Assembly: GCA_019116805.1 (NCBI GenBank)
Contig: DXAV01000054.1
Coordinates: 1 to 39,206, forward strand
Reading direction: 5' to 3'
DNA length: 39,206 bases
From: Candidatus Bacteroides merdavium
GTDB lineage: Bacteria > Bacteroidota > Bacteroidia > Bacteroidales > Bacteroidaceae
Program-made: the position numbers and the translations under genes
The notes under the pieces: model-generated
What the model saw: the letters and a program-made list of their open reading frames with translations, nothing else
Database searches by the model: none
What the model was told of the DNA's origin: nothing
Shown: piece after piece, positions 1 through 8,033 of the stretch
Layout of the letters: every line of letters begins with the position of its first letter
How positions within the stretch are numbered: the first letter of the stretch is position 1

Positions 1-369
1 GATGGCCACCGTACTGTTCGAGACGGTGAGCAGGCCGAATGCTACCCCGTGCCCGGCCCGAATGATGGCAAACAGGAGCAGCGTGCCGGCCAGCAGATAG
101 CCGCCGAAGATAGACGTGAAAATGAAGTAAGCCAGCAGGTAGAATGGCTTGCGGGCAAACGTGTCGAGCAGGTAGCCCGAGAAGGGGCGGATACAAAGGG
201 CCGCAATGGTGTAGCACGACAGGACGAGCCCCATCGTGAACTTGTCCGCTCCGAACACTTCCGTCAGGTAGAAGGGGAGTACGGGCATCATCAGCCAGAA
301 GCCGAAGTAGAGCAGAAAGTTGGCTGCCAGGATGAAGCAGTAACTCGGAGTGATGAGCCGGTCTTTCAT
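1..369 (-). CDS. MFS transporter, N-terminal part (cut by window edge)
   Basis: The minus strand reads openly from an ATG at 369 to the window edge, giving 123 residues that begin MKDRLITPSYCFI. The peptide is almost all hydrophobic helices: about residues 10-32, 44-62, 76-95 and 97-118. Between helices 2 and 3 it carries a short basic loop (LLDTFARKP) like the D-R/K loop signature of the major facilitator superfamily. The segment GHGVAFGLLTVSNS resembles the fourth helix of sugar-efflux or multidrug MFS proteins. The substrate cannot be told. It follows pheS on the same strand after a gap of about 130 bases that holds a heptamer repeat and a hairpin, so co-transcription is possible but unproven. 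The C-terminal two thirds lie outside the window. Confidence 0.85.
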   Translation of the reverse strand, partial: MKDRLITPSYCFILAANFLLYFGFWLMMPVLPFYLTEVFGADKFTMGLVLSCYTIAALCIRPFSGYLLDTFARKPFYLLAYFIFTSIFGGYLLAGTLLLFAIIRAGHGVAFGLLTVSNSTVAI

Positions 370-370
370 G

Positions 371-483
371 AGCGGTTGGTCTTTAGCGGTTGGTGATTAG
401 CGGTGAGCGGTAAGCGGTCAGTGGTTAGTAGATTTCCGGATGGATGCCCACCGTCAACCGCTTGCCACTCACCGCTTACCGCT
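371..483. repeat. AGCGGT heptamer repeat with long inverted repeat
   Basis: From 371 to about 427 the motif AGCGGT(T/G/A/C) recurs at multiples of 7 bases. The stretch 406-424 (AGCGGTAAGCGGTCAGTGG) is an inverted copy of 465-483 with one mismatch, so the region can form a 19-bp hairpin with a 40-base loop. It lies between pheS and the MFS gene. No T-tract follows on either strand, so it is not a standard terminator. It may stabilise the pheS mRNA 3' end or be a dispersed intergenic repeat. Confidence 0.7.
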
Positions 484-501
484 CTATACTGGCCGCTTGG
501 C

Positions 502-1536
502 TTATCGTGCCGCTTCGAATTCCTTCAGGAAGCGGGTATCGTTTTCAGAGAACATACGCAGGTCCTTCACCTGATACTTCAAGTTGGTGATGCGCTCGAT
601 GCCCATACCCAGAGCGTAGCCGGAATAAACCTTGCTGTCTATGCCGCAAGCCTCGAGCACGTTGGGATCCACCATGCCGCAACCCAGGATTTCCACCCAG
701 CCTGTACCTTTGCAGAAGGGGCATCCCTTGCCACCGCAGATGTTGCAGCTGATGTCCATTTCGGCACTTGGCTCCGTGAAGGGGAAGTACGACGGACGCA
801 GACGTATCTTCGTTTCGCTACCGAACATCTCCTGGGCGAAGAGCAGCAATACCTGCTTCAGGTCAGTGAACGATACGTTCTTGTCGATATACAAAGCCTC
901 TACCTGGTGGAAGAAGCAGTGCGCACGGTAGCTGATGGCCTCGTTGCGGTACACGCGTCCCGGGCAGATGATGCGGATGGGCGGCTCGGCATGCTCCATG
1001 GTGCGTACCTGTACGGAGCTGGTGTGCGAGCGCAGGATGATGTTCTTGGTTACGTCGCCGGGGTTCACATTGACGAAGAAGGTGTCCTGCATGTCGCGTG
1101 CCGGATGGTCGGCGGCGAAGTTCAGTTTGGTATATACGTGCAGGTCGTCCTCCACCTCGGGGCCGTCGGCGATGCTGAAGCCCATGCGGGCAAAGATATC
1201 GATGATTTCGTTCTTGACGATGGACAGGGGGTGGCGTGTGCCCAGCCCGATGGGGTAGGCGGTACGTGTCAGGTCCAGGTCGTCGCAACCCATGTCCTGG
1301 CTTTCGAACTGCTCCTTCAGGGTGTTGATTTTCTCCTGTGCCTTGTTCTTGAGTTCGTTCAGCTTCATGCCCACTTCCTTTTTCTGTTCGGCGGGCACGC
1401 TGCGGAAGTCGGCCATCAATTCGTTGATGGCACCCTTTTTGCTGAGGTATTTGATGCGGAGCGCCTCCAGTTCTTCGGCGTTGGAGGCCGTCAGTGCTTC
1501 CACTTCCTGCAGAAGCTCGTTGATTTTAGCTATCAT
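502..1536 (-). CDS. pheS: Phenylalanine--tRNA ligase alpha subunit
   Basis: PheS is the catalytic alpha chain of the cytosolic (alpha-beta)2 enzyme that charges tRNA-Phe. The 344-residue length is normal. Residues 1-90 form the N-terminal coiled coil that contacts tRNA. The class II synthetase core follows, with DGPEVEDD (124-131), the HTSSVQ segment (171-176), FHQVEALYID (209-218), FPFTEPSAEMD (251-261) and motif 3 GMGIER (310-315). A Cys cluster C-x2-C-x4-C-x2-C (C264, C267, C272, C275) sits in a loop before GTGWVEILGCGMV and looks able to bind zinc. pheT is not adjacent. The ATG at 1536 gives the expected N-terminus, and a TATCTTTG promoter motif lies 45 bases upstream. Identification is firm. 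Confidence 0.97.
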   Translation of the reverse strand: MIAKINELLQEVEALTASNAEELEALRIKYLSKKGAINELMADFRSVPAEQKKEVGMKLNELKNKAQEKINTLKEQFESQDMGCDDLDLTRTAYPIGLGTRHPLSIVKNEIIDIFARMGFSIADGPEVEDDLHVYTKLNFAADHPARDMQDTFFVNVNPGDVTKNIILRSHTSSVQVRTMEHAEPPIRIICPGRVYRNEAISYRAHCFFHQVEALYIDKNVSFTDLKQVLLLFAQEMFGSETKIRLRPSYFPFTEPSAEMDISCNICGGKGCPFCKGTGWVEILGCGMVDPNVLEACGIDSKVYSGYALGMGIERITNLKYQVKDLRMFSENDTRFLKEFEAAR

Positions 1537-1580
1537 ATCGTTGTTGTCTTTTTGAATTTCGTCTTGGTTTGAAAACGTTG

Positions 1581-1588
1581 CAAAGATA
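1581..1588 (-). promoter_or_regulatory. Predicted -7 element for pheS
   Basis: The minus strand reads TATCTTTG, a full match to the Bacteroides -7 consensus TAnnTTTG, 45 bases before the pheS start. I see no convincing TTTG -33 partner. Confidence 0.5.
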
Positions 1589-1632
1589 CAACTTTCTTGT
1601 CACATCGTTCCGTTATCTGCCAGAAAGATACG

Positions 1633-1668
1633 AAAAAAGTCCTTGAAACTTCCGTTTTCAAGGACTTT
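1633..1668 (-). terminator. Rho-independent terminator of tRNA-Ala
   Basis: On the plus strand AAAGTCCTTGAAA (1636-1648) and TTTCAAGGACTTT (1656-1668) form a perfect 13-bp stem with a 7-base loop. On the minus strand the stem is followed by a run of T (complement of the A run at 1633-1638). It sits directly after the tRNA 3' end, so it most likely ends the tRNA transcript and insulates pheS. Confidence 0.85.
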
Positions 1669-1671
1669 GCG

Positions 1672-1745
1672 TGGAGCATAGCGGACTCGAACCGCTCACC
1701 TCGACACTGCCAGTGTCGCGCTCTAGCCAGATGAGCTAATACCCC
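1672..1745 (-). tRNA. tRNA-Ala (anticodon GGC)
   Basis: The reverse complement folds as a full cloverleaf. The acceptor stem GGGGTAT pairs with ATGCTCC and includes the G3-U70 wobble pair, the classic alanine identity element. The D arm is GCTC...GAGC. The anticodon stem CGACA/TGTCG carries the loop CTGGCAG, so the anticodon is GGC (reads GCC/GCU). The T arm is AGCGG-TTCGAGT-CCGCT. The discriminator base is A. The terminal CCA is not encoded. A promoter motif lies upstream and a strong terminator downstream, so it is a single-gene unit. Confidence 0.96.
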
Positions 1746-1787
1746 AAAAATGTAAACGTTTGCACCATGGCTTTCGTTTTGATGGCG

Positions 1788-1795
1788 CAAAGATA
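1788..1795 (-). promoter_or_regulatory. Predicted -7 element for tRNA-Ala
   Basis: The minus strand reads TATCTTTG, matching TAnnTTTG, about 43 bases before the tRNA 5' end. This is a likely short leader that would be processed off. Confidence 0.55.
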
Positions 1796-1818
1796 ATGCA
1801 TATTTCTGAAATAATTGC

Positions 1819-1826
1819 TATGTTTG
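1819..1826 (+). promoter_or_regulatory. Predicted -7 element for the DUF4286-ruvC unit
   Basis: TATGTTTG matches TAnnTTTG and lies 22 bases before the ATG at 1849, predicting a short 5' leader. It is divergent from, and close to, the tRNA-Ala promoter. Confidence 0.5.
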
Positions 1827-1848
1827 CAGAAAAAAATAACGAAAAAAT

Positions 1849-2154
1849 ATGTTGGTCTATAATACAACTTATCATGTGGAGGACGGACAGGAGAAATATT
1901 TCCTCATTTGGATGCAGGAATATTACCTGCCGGAAGTGGAAAAGAATGGTACGCTTCGGGCACCTCGCATCGCGCGCATCCTGAGCCATCGTGAAGAGGG
2001 AAGTACCTGCTATTCTGTTCAGTTTGAGGTGGAAAGTTCAGCGCTGCTTCACCGCTGGCACCATGAGCAGGGCGTGAAGCTTAATGAAGAGATGTTGCAG
2101 TTGTTCAAGGATAAGGTTGTGGGATTTCCCACGTTGATGGAGGTGGTAGAGTGA
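1849..2154 (+). CDS. DUF4286 family protein
   Basis: A 101-residue soluble protein with no signal peptide, beginning [12 protein letters not shown]. The pattern (a short beta strand, [10 protein letters not shown] helix, ARILSH strand, YSVQFEVES strand, then a helix rich in His, Glu and Lys) fits the small DUF4286 family of Bacteroidetes, whose function is not known. Its stop overlaps the GTG start of ruvC by four bases (GTGA), so the two are translationally coupled and surely share an mRNA. That coupling is the only clue to its role. It could act with RuvC or simply ride along. The ferredoxin-like layout is my inference. Confidence 0.85.
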   Translation: MLVYNTTYHVEDGQEKYFLIWMQEYYLPEVEKNGTLRAPRIARILSHREEGSTCYSVQFEVESSALLHRWHHEQGVKLNEEMLQLFKDKVVGFPTLMEVVE

Positions 2155-2717
2155 TAGCACCTGTCAAGGAGAAAATTATCTTGGGCATTGACCCGGGTAC
2201 TACTATCATGGGATATGGAGTGCTGCGTGTGACAGGAACCCGGCCTGAAATGGTGGCAATGGGTATCATTGATCTGCGCCGTGTGGGAGACCATTATCTG
2301 AAACTGAAGCACATCCATCAGCGGGTACTGAGTATCATTGAGAGCTATCTGCCCGACGAACTGGCCATCGAGGCTCCCTTCTTCGGTAAGAATGTCCAGT
2401 CGATGCTGAAACTGGGGCGCGCGCAGGGAGTGGCGATGGCGGTGGCGTTGAGCCGCGACATCCCCATTACGGAATATGCCCCGCTGAAGATCAAGATGGC
2501 TATCACGGGTAACGGTCAGGCGTCGAAGGAGCAGGTGGCGGACATGCTGCAACGTATGCTCCACTTCAGTAAGGACGACATGCCTACTTTTATGGATGCC
2601 ACAGATGCTATGGCAGCCGCTTATTGCCATTACCTGCAGATGGGGCGTCCTACAGTCGAGAAATCTTATCACGGATGGAAGGATTTTATCGCCAAGAACC
2701 CGGATAAGGTGAGATGA
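2151..2717 (+). CDS. ruvC: Holliday junction resolvase RuvC
   Basis: RuvC is the dimeric endonuclease that cuts Holliday junctions symmetrically during recombination repair, working with RuvAB. The 188-residue protein has the RNase H-like fold signature GIDPGT, with acidic residues D14, E74 (AIEAPFF), D149 and D152 (DATDA). These match the four metal-binding acids of E. coli RuvC (D7, E66, D138, D141). The start is GTG at 2151, overlapping the DUF4286 stop. The N-terminus has a few extra residues compared with E. coli, but no internal ATG is better placed. ruvA and ruvB are not in the window. Confidence 0.97.
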   Translation: MIAPVKEKIILGIDPGTTIMGYGVLRVTGTRPEMVAMGIIDLRRVGDHYLKLKHIHQRVLSIIESYLPDELAIEAPFFGKNVQSMLKLGRAQGVAMAVALSRDIPITEYAPLKIKMAITGNGQASKEQVADMLQRMLHFSKDDMPTFMDATDAMAAAYCHYLQMGRPTVEKSYHGWKDFIAKNPDKVR

Positions 2718-2772
2718 GGGTTGAGAGTTGTATGTAAATGTAGCATTATAATTATTAGTAAAGAAATAAGCC

Positions 2773-4770
2773 ATGAAACTGAATGATTTAGTCATTGTTG
2801 GTGTGGCGGTGGCGACAGCCGCCGGTTGCACATCCGTGAAAAACGAGTATGCATCTTATGAACTTTATCCCGTACGTTCGGGCAGTTTGGCTGAAATGGA
2901 GTATGCTCCCGAAGCTACGCGTTTCTCCGTATGGGCGCCCACTGCCGATGAAGTTCGCCTCATGCTTTACGAGGCTGGTGAGGGCGGACATGCCTATAAG
3001 ACCGTTAGCATGGAAGCGGGCGAAGAAGGTGTTTGGCACACTATGGTGAACGAAGATTTGATGGGTAAGTTTTATACCTTTAATATAAAGATTGACGATC
3101 AGTGGCTGGGGGATACGCCGGGCATTAATGCCAAGGCAGTAGGAGTGAACGGCAAGCGCGCCGCCATCATTGATATGAGAACAACTGACCCTGAAGGCTG
3201 GTCCGACGATCGCCGTCCGCCGCTTAAGTCTTTTGCCGACATCATGATTTACGAGGTGCATCATCGTGATTTCTCCGTTTCGCCGGCATCGGGAATCGAA
3301 CATAAAGGCAAGTTTCTGGCTATGACTGAGGAGGGTACCCGTTCTCCCGAAGGACTGGCTACGGGTATTGACCACCTGAAGGAACTGGGTGTGACACACG
3401 TTCATTTGTTGCCTTCCTATGATTATGCTTCCGTGGACGAAACAAAGCTCAATGAAAATCAGTACAATTGGGGGTATGACCCGCAGAATTACAATGTCCC
3501 TGACGGCTCTTACTCTACCGATCCCTATGATCCGGCCGTACGTATCCGAGAGTTCAAGCAGATGGTACAGGCTCTCCACAAAGCTGGTATCCGTGTCATT
3601 CTCGATGTGGTGTACAATCATACTTTCAACATTTCCGGCAGTAATTTTGAACGTACCGTGCCCGGTTACTTCTATCGTCAGAAGCCTGACGGTACGTATG
3701 CAGATGCTTCGGCCTGTGGCAACGAGACGGCCAGCGATCGTCCCATGATGCGTAAATATATGATAGAGTCCGTGCTCCATTGGGTGAACGAATACCATAT
3801 CGACGGTTTTCGTTTCGATCTCATGGGTATCCACGATATAGAGACTATGAACGAGATACGTGCTGCTCTTACAGCGGTCGATCCTTCCATCGTTGTCTAT
3901 GGGGAAGGCTGGGCTGCCCAGGCTCCTCAGTTGCCTCAAGATTCTTTGGCCATGAAAGCCAATACCCATCGTATGCCGGGCATTGCTGCCTTCAGCGACG
4001 AGATGCGCGATGCTCTCCGCGGTCCCTTCAACGACAACAAGCAGGGGGCCTTCCTGGCCGGTCTGCCGGGTGGTGAAGAGAGCATCAAGTTCGGCATTGT
4101 GGGTGCTGTACAGCATCCGCAGGTCAACAACGACTCCGTGAACTACAGCCAGGCTCCTTGGGCTGCACAGCCTACACAGATGATCAGCTACGTGTCCTGT
4201 CACGATGATATGTGTCTGGTGGACCGCCTGAAGACAAGTATTCCTGCCATTACCCCCGACGAGCTGGTCCGTCTCGACAAGTTGGCACAGACGGCAGTCT
4301 TCACTTCACAAGGTATCCCCTTCATCTATGCAGGCGAGGAAGTGATGCGCGACAAGAAAGGTGTGCACAACAGCTACCAGAGCCCCGATTCCATCAACGC
4401 CATCGATTGGAGCCGCAAGGCGCAGCACGCCGATGTCTTTGCTTATTATAAAGGTTTGATACAGCTTCGCAAGAACCATCCGGCTTTCCGTCTGGGTGAT
4501 GCCGACCTGGTGCGTCGTCATCTGGAATTTCTGCCTGTCGAGGGTACGAATGTGGTGGCATGGCGCTTGAAGGAACATGCCGGAGGCGATGCCTGGGAGG
4601 ATATCGTGGTTGTGCTTAACTCACGTCGGGAACCGGCTCGTGTAGCTGTCCCTGATGGTCGTTATACCGTAGTCTGCAAGGATGGCTTTATCAATGAAGC
4701 AGGTTTGGCCAAGGTCGTAGGTGCTGAGGTTATGGTGCCTGCCCAGTCGGCAATGATACTTTATAAATAA
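2773..4770 (+). CDS. pulA: Type I pullulanase (GH13) lipoprotein
   Basis: The enzyme debranches alpha-1,6 links in pullulan, glycogen or starch. The 665-residue protein starts with a lipoprotein signal (TAAGC, lipid-bearing C19). Residues 45-130 look like a CBM48-type N-terminal domain (FSVWAPTADEVRLMLY), followed by the GH13 barrel. The type I pullulanase signature YNWGYDP is at 231-237. Catalytic residues are D349 (GFRFD, nucleophile), E378 (YGEGW, acid) and D478 (SCHDD, transition-state residue). A C-terminal beta domain follows. The start at 2773 gives a clean signal peptide, 55 bases after ruvC. No acidic residues follow the lipid Cys, so surface display is not predicted. It stands apart from any sus-type genes, which suggests storage glycogen or maltodextrin debranching. 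Confidence 0.93.
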   Translation: MKLNDLVIVGVAVATAAGCTSVKNEYASYELYPVRSGSLAEMEYAPEATRFSVWAPTADEVRLMLYEAGEGGHAYKTVSMEAGEEGVWHTMVNEDLMGKFYTFNIKIDDQWLGDTPGINAKAVGVNGKRAAIIDMRTTDPEGWSDDRRPPLKSFADIMIYEVHHRDFSVSPASGIEHKGKFLAMTEEGTRSPEGLATGIDHLKELGVTHVHLLPSYDYASVDETKLNENQYNWGYDPQNYNVPDGSYSTDPYDPAVRIREFKQMVQALHKAGIRVILDVVYNHTFNISGSNFERTVPGYFYRQKPDGTYADASACGNETASDRPMMRKYMIESVLHWVNEYHIDGFRFDLMGIHDIETMNEIRAALTAVDPSIVVYGEGWAAQAPQLPQDSLAMKANTHRMPGIAAFSDEMRDALRGPFNDNKQGAFLAGLPGGEESIKFGIVGAVQHPQVNNDSVNYSQAPWAAQPTQMISYVSCHDDMCLVDRLKTSIPAITPDELVRLDKLAQTAVFTSQGIPFIYAGEEVMRDKKGVHNSYQSPDSINAIDWSRKAQHADVFAYYKGLIQLRKNHPAFRLGDADLVRRHLEFLPVEGTNVVAWRLKEHAGGDAWEDIVVVLNSRREPARVAVPDGRYTVVCKDGFINEAGLAKVVGAEVMVPAQSAMILYK

Positions 4771-4919
4771 AAGGGTACAGAAGACTTTTTTGATAACAGA
4801 CGACGCGGATAACGTGAATTTTTCTTTCCTTTGCCGATATTTTGATGGCGCATGGAACAGAATTATTCCTGTTGTCCGCGTCATCTGTATCTGTCGAATA
4901 ACAATTAATTGGAAACAAG

Positions 4920-6176
4920 ATGTTCAAATTCAACAAAAAGAAATTATGGCTCATAACCTTGCCTCTTTTTGTGGCGGTGGTGTTGGTGCTGACGTTCTTT
5001 CCTGTCAATTATGAGGACAGAGGAACATTTGACGAAGTAGAGGTGACAGATTCTGTCGAAGTTCAGGAAATGGTATGTGAGTATGGTATCCCTGTTGATC
5101 GCTATGATGTCCATTACGGTATCGTGCAGCCTCGTCAGAATCTTGGTTCTATTTTGGGTGAACACGGTATATCCACCCGTAAGGTACATTTGTTGGGCGA
5201 GAAGGCACGCGGGGTGTTCGATGTGCGGAAGATACGTAGCGGACAGGCTTATGCCGTGTTCTTTACCAAAGACAGTCTGGCGCGTCCGCGTTTTTTTGTC
5301 TATGAGGAAGACCCCAAATCGTATGTTGTCTTCGATCTTCGTGGTGATCTTCGTGTTACTCGTGGGCAGAACCCGGTGGAGTGGCGCACGGAGACGGTCA
5401 AGGGACAGGTGGAATCATCACTTTGGGTGGCCATGCAGAACTGTAATACCTCGCCCCAGTTGGCCATTGTCCTGTCGCATATTTTCGGATGGACTATCGA
5501 CTTCTTCGGCCTTCAGAAGCAAGATGAGTTCCGTGTCATCTACGAACAGGAGTATGTGGATGGAAAGGCGCTCGACAATTTCCACATCCTGGCTGCCTCT
5601 TTCCGTGCATCGGACAGCACGTATTATGCCATACCTTTTGTGCAGGACGGTGAGGAACTCTATTACAATGAGCGGGGCAACAGCCTTGAAGGTGCTTTCC
5701 TGAAGGCTCCGCTCGATTTCTATCGCATTTCTTCGCGCTTTACCAACAGTCGCTATCATCCGGTGCTGAAACGTTATCGGGCCCATCACGGGGTGGACTA
5801 TGCCGCTCCTACGGGTACTCCAGTCTATGCCATTGGAAGTGGCAAGGTCATTGCGAAGGCCTATCAGGCAAATGGTGGTGGAAACTATGTGAAAATCAAG
5901 CATAACAGTACATATACCACAACTTACATGCACCTGTCCCGCTTTGCCAAAGGTTTGAAGGTGGGTTCCACGGTGAAGCAGAAGGAAGTCATTGGTTATG
6001 TGGGTTCTACGGGACTTTCCACGGGACCTCATCTCGACTTCCGTGTCTATGAAAACGGACGTCCCATTAATCCGCTTACCATCAAGTCCCAGCCCAAGAA
6101 GCCTATCAGCGAGGCCAACCGTGCTGCTTTCAGCCAGGTATGTGATTCGCTGGTGCTGAAGTTGAAGAACCTGTAA
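4920..6176 (+). CDS. Membrane-anchored M23 (LytM-type) peptidase
   Basis: The 418-residue protein has an N-terminal anchor (basic start, helix at about 9-27), a periplasmic region at 40-260, and an M23 domain at about 275-385. M23 enzymes are zinc endopeptidases that cut peptidoglycan cross-links. The zinc motif H289-x3-D293 (in HHGVDYAAP) and the general His H338 (TYMHLS) are present. The usual final HxH is H371-L-D373, so Asp replaces the His that normally binds zinc. The N-terminal region has a repeated segment (QPRQNLGSILGEHG) of the LysM-like or OapA-like kind found in Csd3/MepM-type hydrolases. The gene follows pulA after about 150 bases with no obvious terminator. It is either an active hydrolase with an altered ligand or an amidase activator like EnvC. 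Confidence 0.9.
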   Translation: MFKFNKKKLWLITLPLFVAVVLVLTFFPVNYEDRGTFDEVEVTDSVEVQEMVCEYGIPVDRYDVHYGIVQPRQNLGSILGEHGISTRKVHLLGEKARGVFDVRKIRSGQAYAVFFTKDSLARPRFFVYEEDPKSYVVFDLRGDLRVTRGQNPVEWRTETVKGQVESSLWVAMQNCNTSPQLAIVLSHIFGWTIDFFGLQKQDEFRVIYEQEYVDGKALDNFHILAASFRASDSTYYAIPFVQDGEELYYNERGNSLEGAFLKAPLDFYRISSRFTNSRYHPVLKRYRAHHGVDYAAPTGTPVYAIGSGKVIAKAYQANGGGNYVKIKHNSTYTTTYMHLSRFAKGLKVGSTVKQKEVIGYVGSTGLSTGPHLDFRVYENGRPINPLTIKSQPKKPISEANRAAFSQVCDSLVLKLKNL

Positions 6177-6236
6177 TAGGTTGAGGTGGTCTATGCTTGT
6201 ATGGTGCGGGGGTGTCATTGTCTGTCGGCAGGCATC

Positions 6237-6328
6237 CTGACACAGTGCTTCTTGGCGGTCTGACACGGTGCTTCGTGAGGTTGTGACGAAGCACTTCGTC
6301 GGAGGGTAAGAAAGCACTTCGTGGGGAT
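6237..6328. repeat. Four degenerate 23-bp tandem repeats
   Basis: Four units start at 6237, 6260, 6283 and 6306. They share the pattern (C/G)TGACn-nnGCnCTTCGTGnGGnn. The third unit contains a palindrome, GACGAAG-CA-CTTCGTC (6285-6300). The array fills much of the gap between the M23 peptidase and the ABC ATPase gene. The rest of that gap (6177-6236 and 6329-6433) shows nothing else I can identify. Confidence 0.75.
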
Positions 6329-6433
6329 GCCATGGTTTGTTTCTGTAAAGAAAGAAGAAACTGGAAGGAAGTTATGACCGAGAATACGTATGGAAACTGA
6401 TGCTGATTTAGTGGGGTATATGTGAAAATGTTG

Positions 6434-6441
6434 TATCTTCG
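6434..6441 (+). promoter_or_regulatory. Predicted -7 element for the ABC ATPase gene
   Basis: TATCTTCG is a one-base variant of TAnnTTTG, 29 bases before the ATG at 6471. It lies downstream of the 23-bp repeat array. Confidence 0.4.
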
Positions 6442-6470
6442 CCGTCAAATTGAAATAAGGTGACACAGAA

Positions 6471-7943
6471 ATGAGTGAACAACAAACAATCTGTCTGATG
6501 AAGGGTGTGGCACGTAATCCACTGGTAAGGTTGGCCGCGCCTGTAGATGTGGCTTTCGGAGCCAATGAACACATTGCCATTGTGGGACCTAACGGAGCGG
6601 GCAAGAGCTTGCTTGTGGATACGCTGACCGGAAAGTATCCCTTGCGTGAAGGTAACGTGATTTATGACTTCCGCCCTTCGTCTTCTCTTTCAGTTTACGA
6701 AAATATCCGTTATATCGCTTTCCGCGATACGTATGGCAGCGCCGATACCAGCTACTACTACCAGCAGCGTTGGAATGCCCACGATCAGGACGAAGCTCCC
6801 ACCGTACGCCAGCAGTTGGGCGAGGTGAAGAACGAGGAATATCGTCGTCAGCTGTTCGAACTGTTTGGCATCGAACCCCTGCTTGACAAGAAGATTATCC
6901 TGCTGAGTAGTGGCGAGCTGCGCAAGTTCCAGTTGGCCAAAGCCCTGCTGACCGCTCCCCGCATCCTGGTAATGGACAATCCCTTTATCGGCCTCGATGC
7001 CGCCACGCGCGATTTGCTGAACGACCTGCTGACGCGCATCGCCGATATGCGTTCGCTCCAGTTGGTGCTGGTGCTTTCGATGCTCGACGACGTGCCTCCC
7101 TTCGTTACGCACGTGATACCTGTGGATGACATGCGGGTGGGCCGGAAGATGACGCGTGCCGACTATCTGGACGACTTCCGACACCGTGACGAGGACCGGA
7201 TCCCCGGCGAACAGCAGCGGTTCGAAGCCTTGCAGCAGCGCATTGCCGACCTTCCCTATACACATACGAATTTTACTTCTTCCGAAGTGGTACGGCTCAA
7301 TCATGTCAGTATCCGTTATGGTGATCGAACCATCCTGAAGGAGCTTGACTGGACCGTGAAGCGTGGTGAGAAGTGGGCTTTGAGCGGCGAGAACGGAGCG
7401 GGCAAGTCCACATTGTTGAGCCTGATTTGTGCTGACAACCCGCAGTCCTATGCCTGCGACATCAGCCTCTTCGGCCGCAAGCGGGGCACGGGCGAGAGTA
7501 TCTGGGAGATAAAGAAGCACATCGGCTATGTCAGTCCCGAGATGCATCGTGCCTATTTGAAGAATCTGCCCGCTGTGGAGATTGTGGCCAGCGGTCTGCA
7601 TGACAGCATCGGTCTCTACAAGCGTCCCCATGAAGGGGAAATGGCGGTTTGTGAGTGGTGGATGGATGTTTTCGGTATTGGTGCCCTGCGCGACAAGCCT
7701 TTCCTGCAACTGAGTAGCGGCGAGCAACGCCTTGCCTTGTTGGCGCGTGCTTTCGTCAAGGATCCCGAACTGCTGATACTGGACGAACCCTTGCATGGAC
7801 TCGATACCTATAACCGCCGTCGGGTGAAGGCGATTATCGAAGCTTTCTGCCACCGTAACGACAAGACCCTGATTATGGTGACCCACTATGCGGGCGAACT
7901 GCCTGCCACCATTACCGACCGGCTCTACCTGAAGCGTAACTGA
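6471..7943 (+). CDS. Two-cassette cytosolic ABC ATPase (ModF/PhrA-like)
   Basis: The 490-residue protein has two nucleotide-binding domains in tandem and no membrane segments. Domain 1 has Walker A GPNGAGKS (39-46), signature LSSGEL (145-150) and Walker B ILVMDN (165-170). Asn170 replaces the catalytic Glu, and the H-loop His is also missing (VLSML). Domain 2 is complete: GENGAGKS (306-313), LSSGEQ (415-420), LLILDE with E439, and H472. This arrangement matches the ModF/PhrA group, named after molybdate transport and photorepair but of uncertain role. No permease gene lies nearby, so a transport function is not supported. The start at 6471 is the first ATG after the promoter. Confidence 0.88.
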   Translation: MSEQQTICLMKGVARNPLVRLAAPVDVAFGANEHIAIVGPNGAGKSLLVDTLTGKYPLREGNVIYDFRPSSSLSVYENIRYIAFRDTYGSADTSYYYQQRWNAHDQDEAPTVRQQLGEVKNEEYRRQLFELFGIEPLLDKKIILLSSGELRKFQLAKALLTAPRILVMDNPFIGLDAATRDLLNDLLTRIADMRSLQLVLVLSMLDDVPPFVTHVIPVDDMRVGRKMTRADYLDDFRHRDEDRIPGEQQRFEALQQRIADLPYTHTNFTSSEVVRLNHVSIRYGDRTILKELDWTVKRGEKWALSGENGAGKSTLLSLICADNPQSYACDISLFGRKRGTGESIWEIKKHIGYVSPEMHRAYLKNLPAVEIVASGLHDSIGLYKRPHEGEMAVCEWWMDVFGIGALRDKPFLQLSSGEQRLALLARAFVKDPELLILDEPLHGLDTYNRRRVKAIIEAFCHRNDKTLIMVTHYAGELPATITDRLYLKRN

Positions 7944-7990
7944 GCGTATTCGAGAGAGAGGAGACAAAAAGACGATAACAAATATTCAAT

Positions 7991-8012
7991 TGAGCCTGCA
8001 TAAAGAGGCTCA
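7991..8012. terminator. Short hairpin between the ABC ATPase and PAP2 genes
   Basis: TGAGCCT (7991-7997) and AGGCTCA (8006-8012) form a perfect 7-bp stem with an 8-base loop, followed on the plus strand by the AT-rich TTATATATATG. It may be a weak terminator or part of the leader of the next gene. Confidence 0.35.
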
Positions 8013-8033
8013 TTATATATATGATAAGATATT

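Noticed and set aside
403..1572. 389-residue open frame on the plus strand
   Set aside because: It is antisense to pheS, which has clear synthetase motifs; the frame is a by-product of GC-rich codons.
2788..4203. 471-residue open frame antisense to the pullulanase gene
   Set aside because: No signal, domain or sensible start context; the plus-strand gene has all catalytic motifs.
6690..7967. 425-residue open frame antisense to the ABC ATPase gene
   Set aside because: The composition (rich in His and Gln) is typical of a shadow frame and no family is recognisable.
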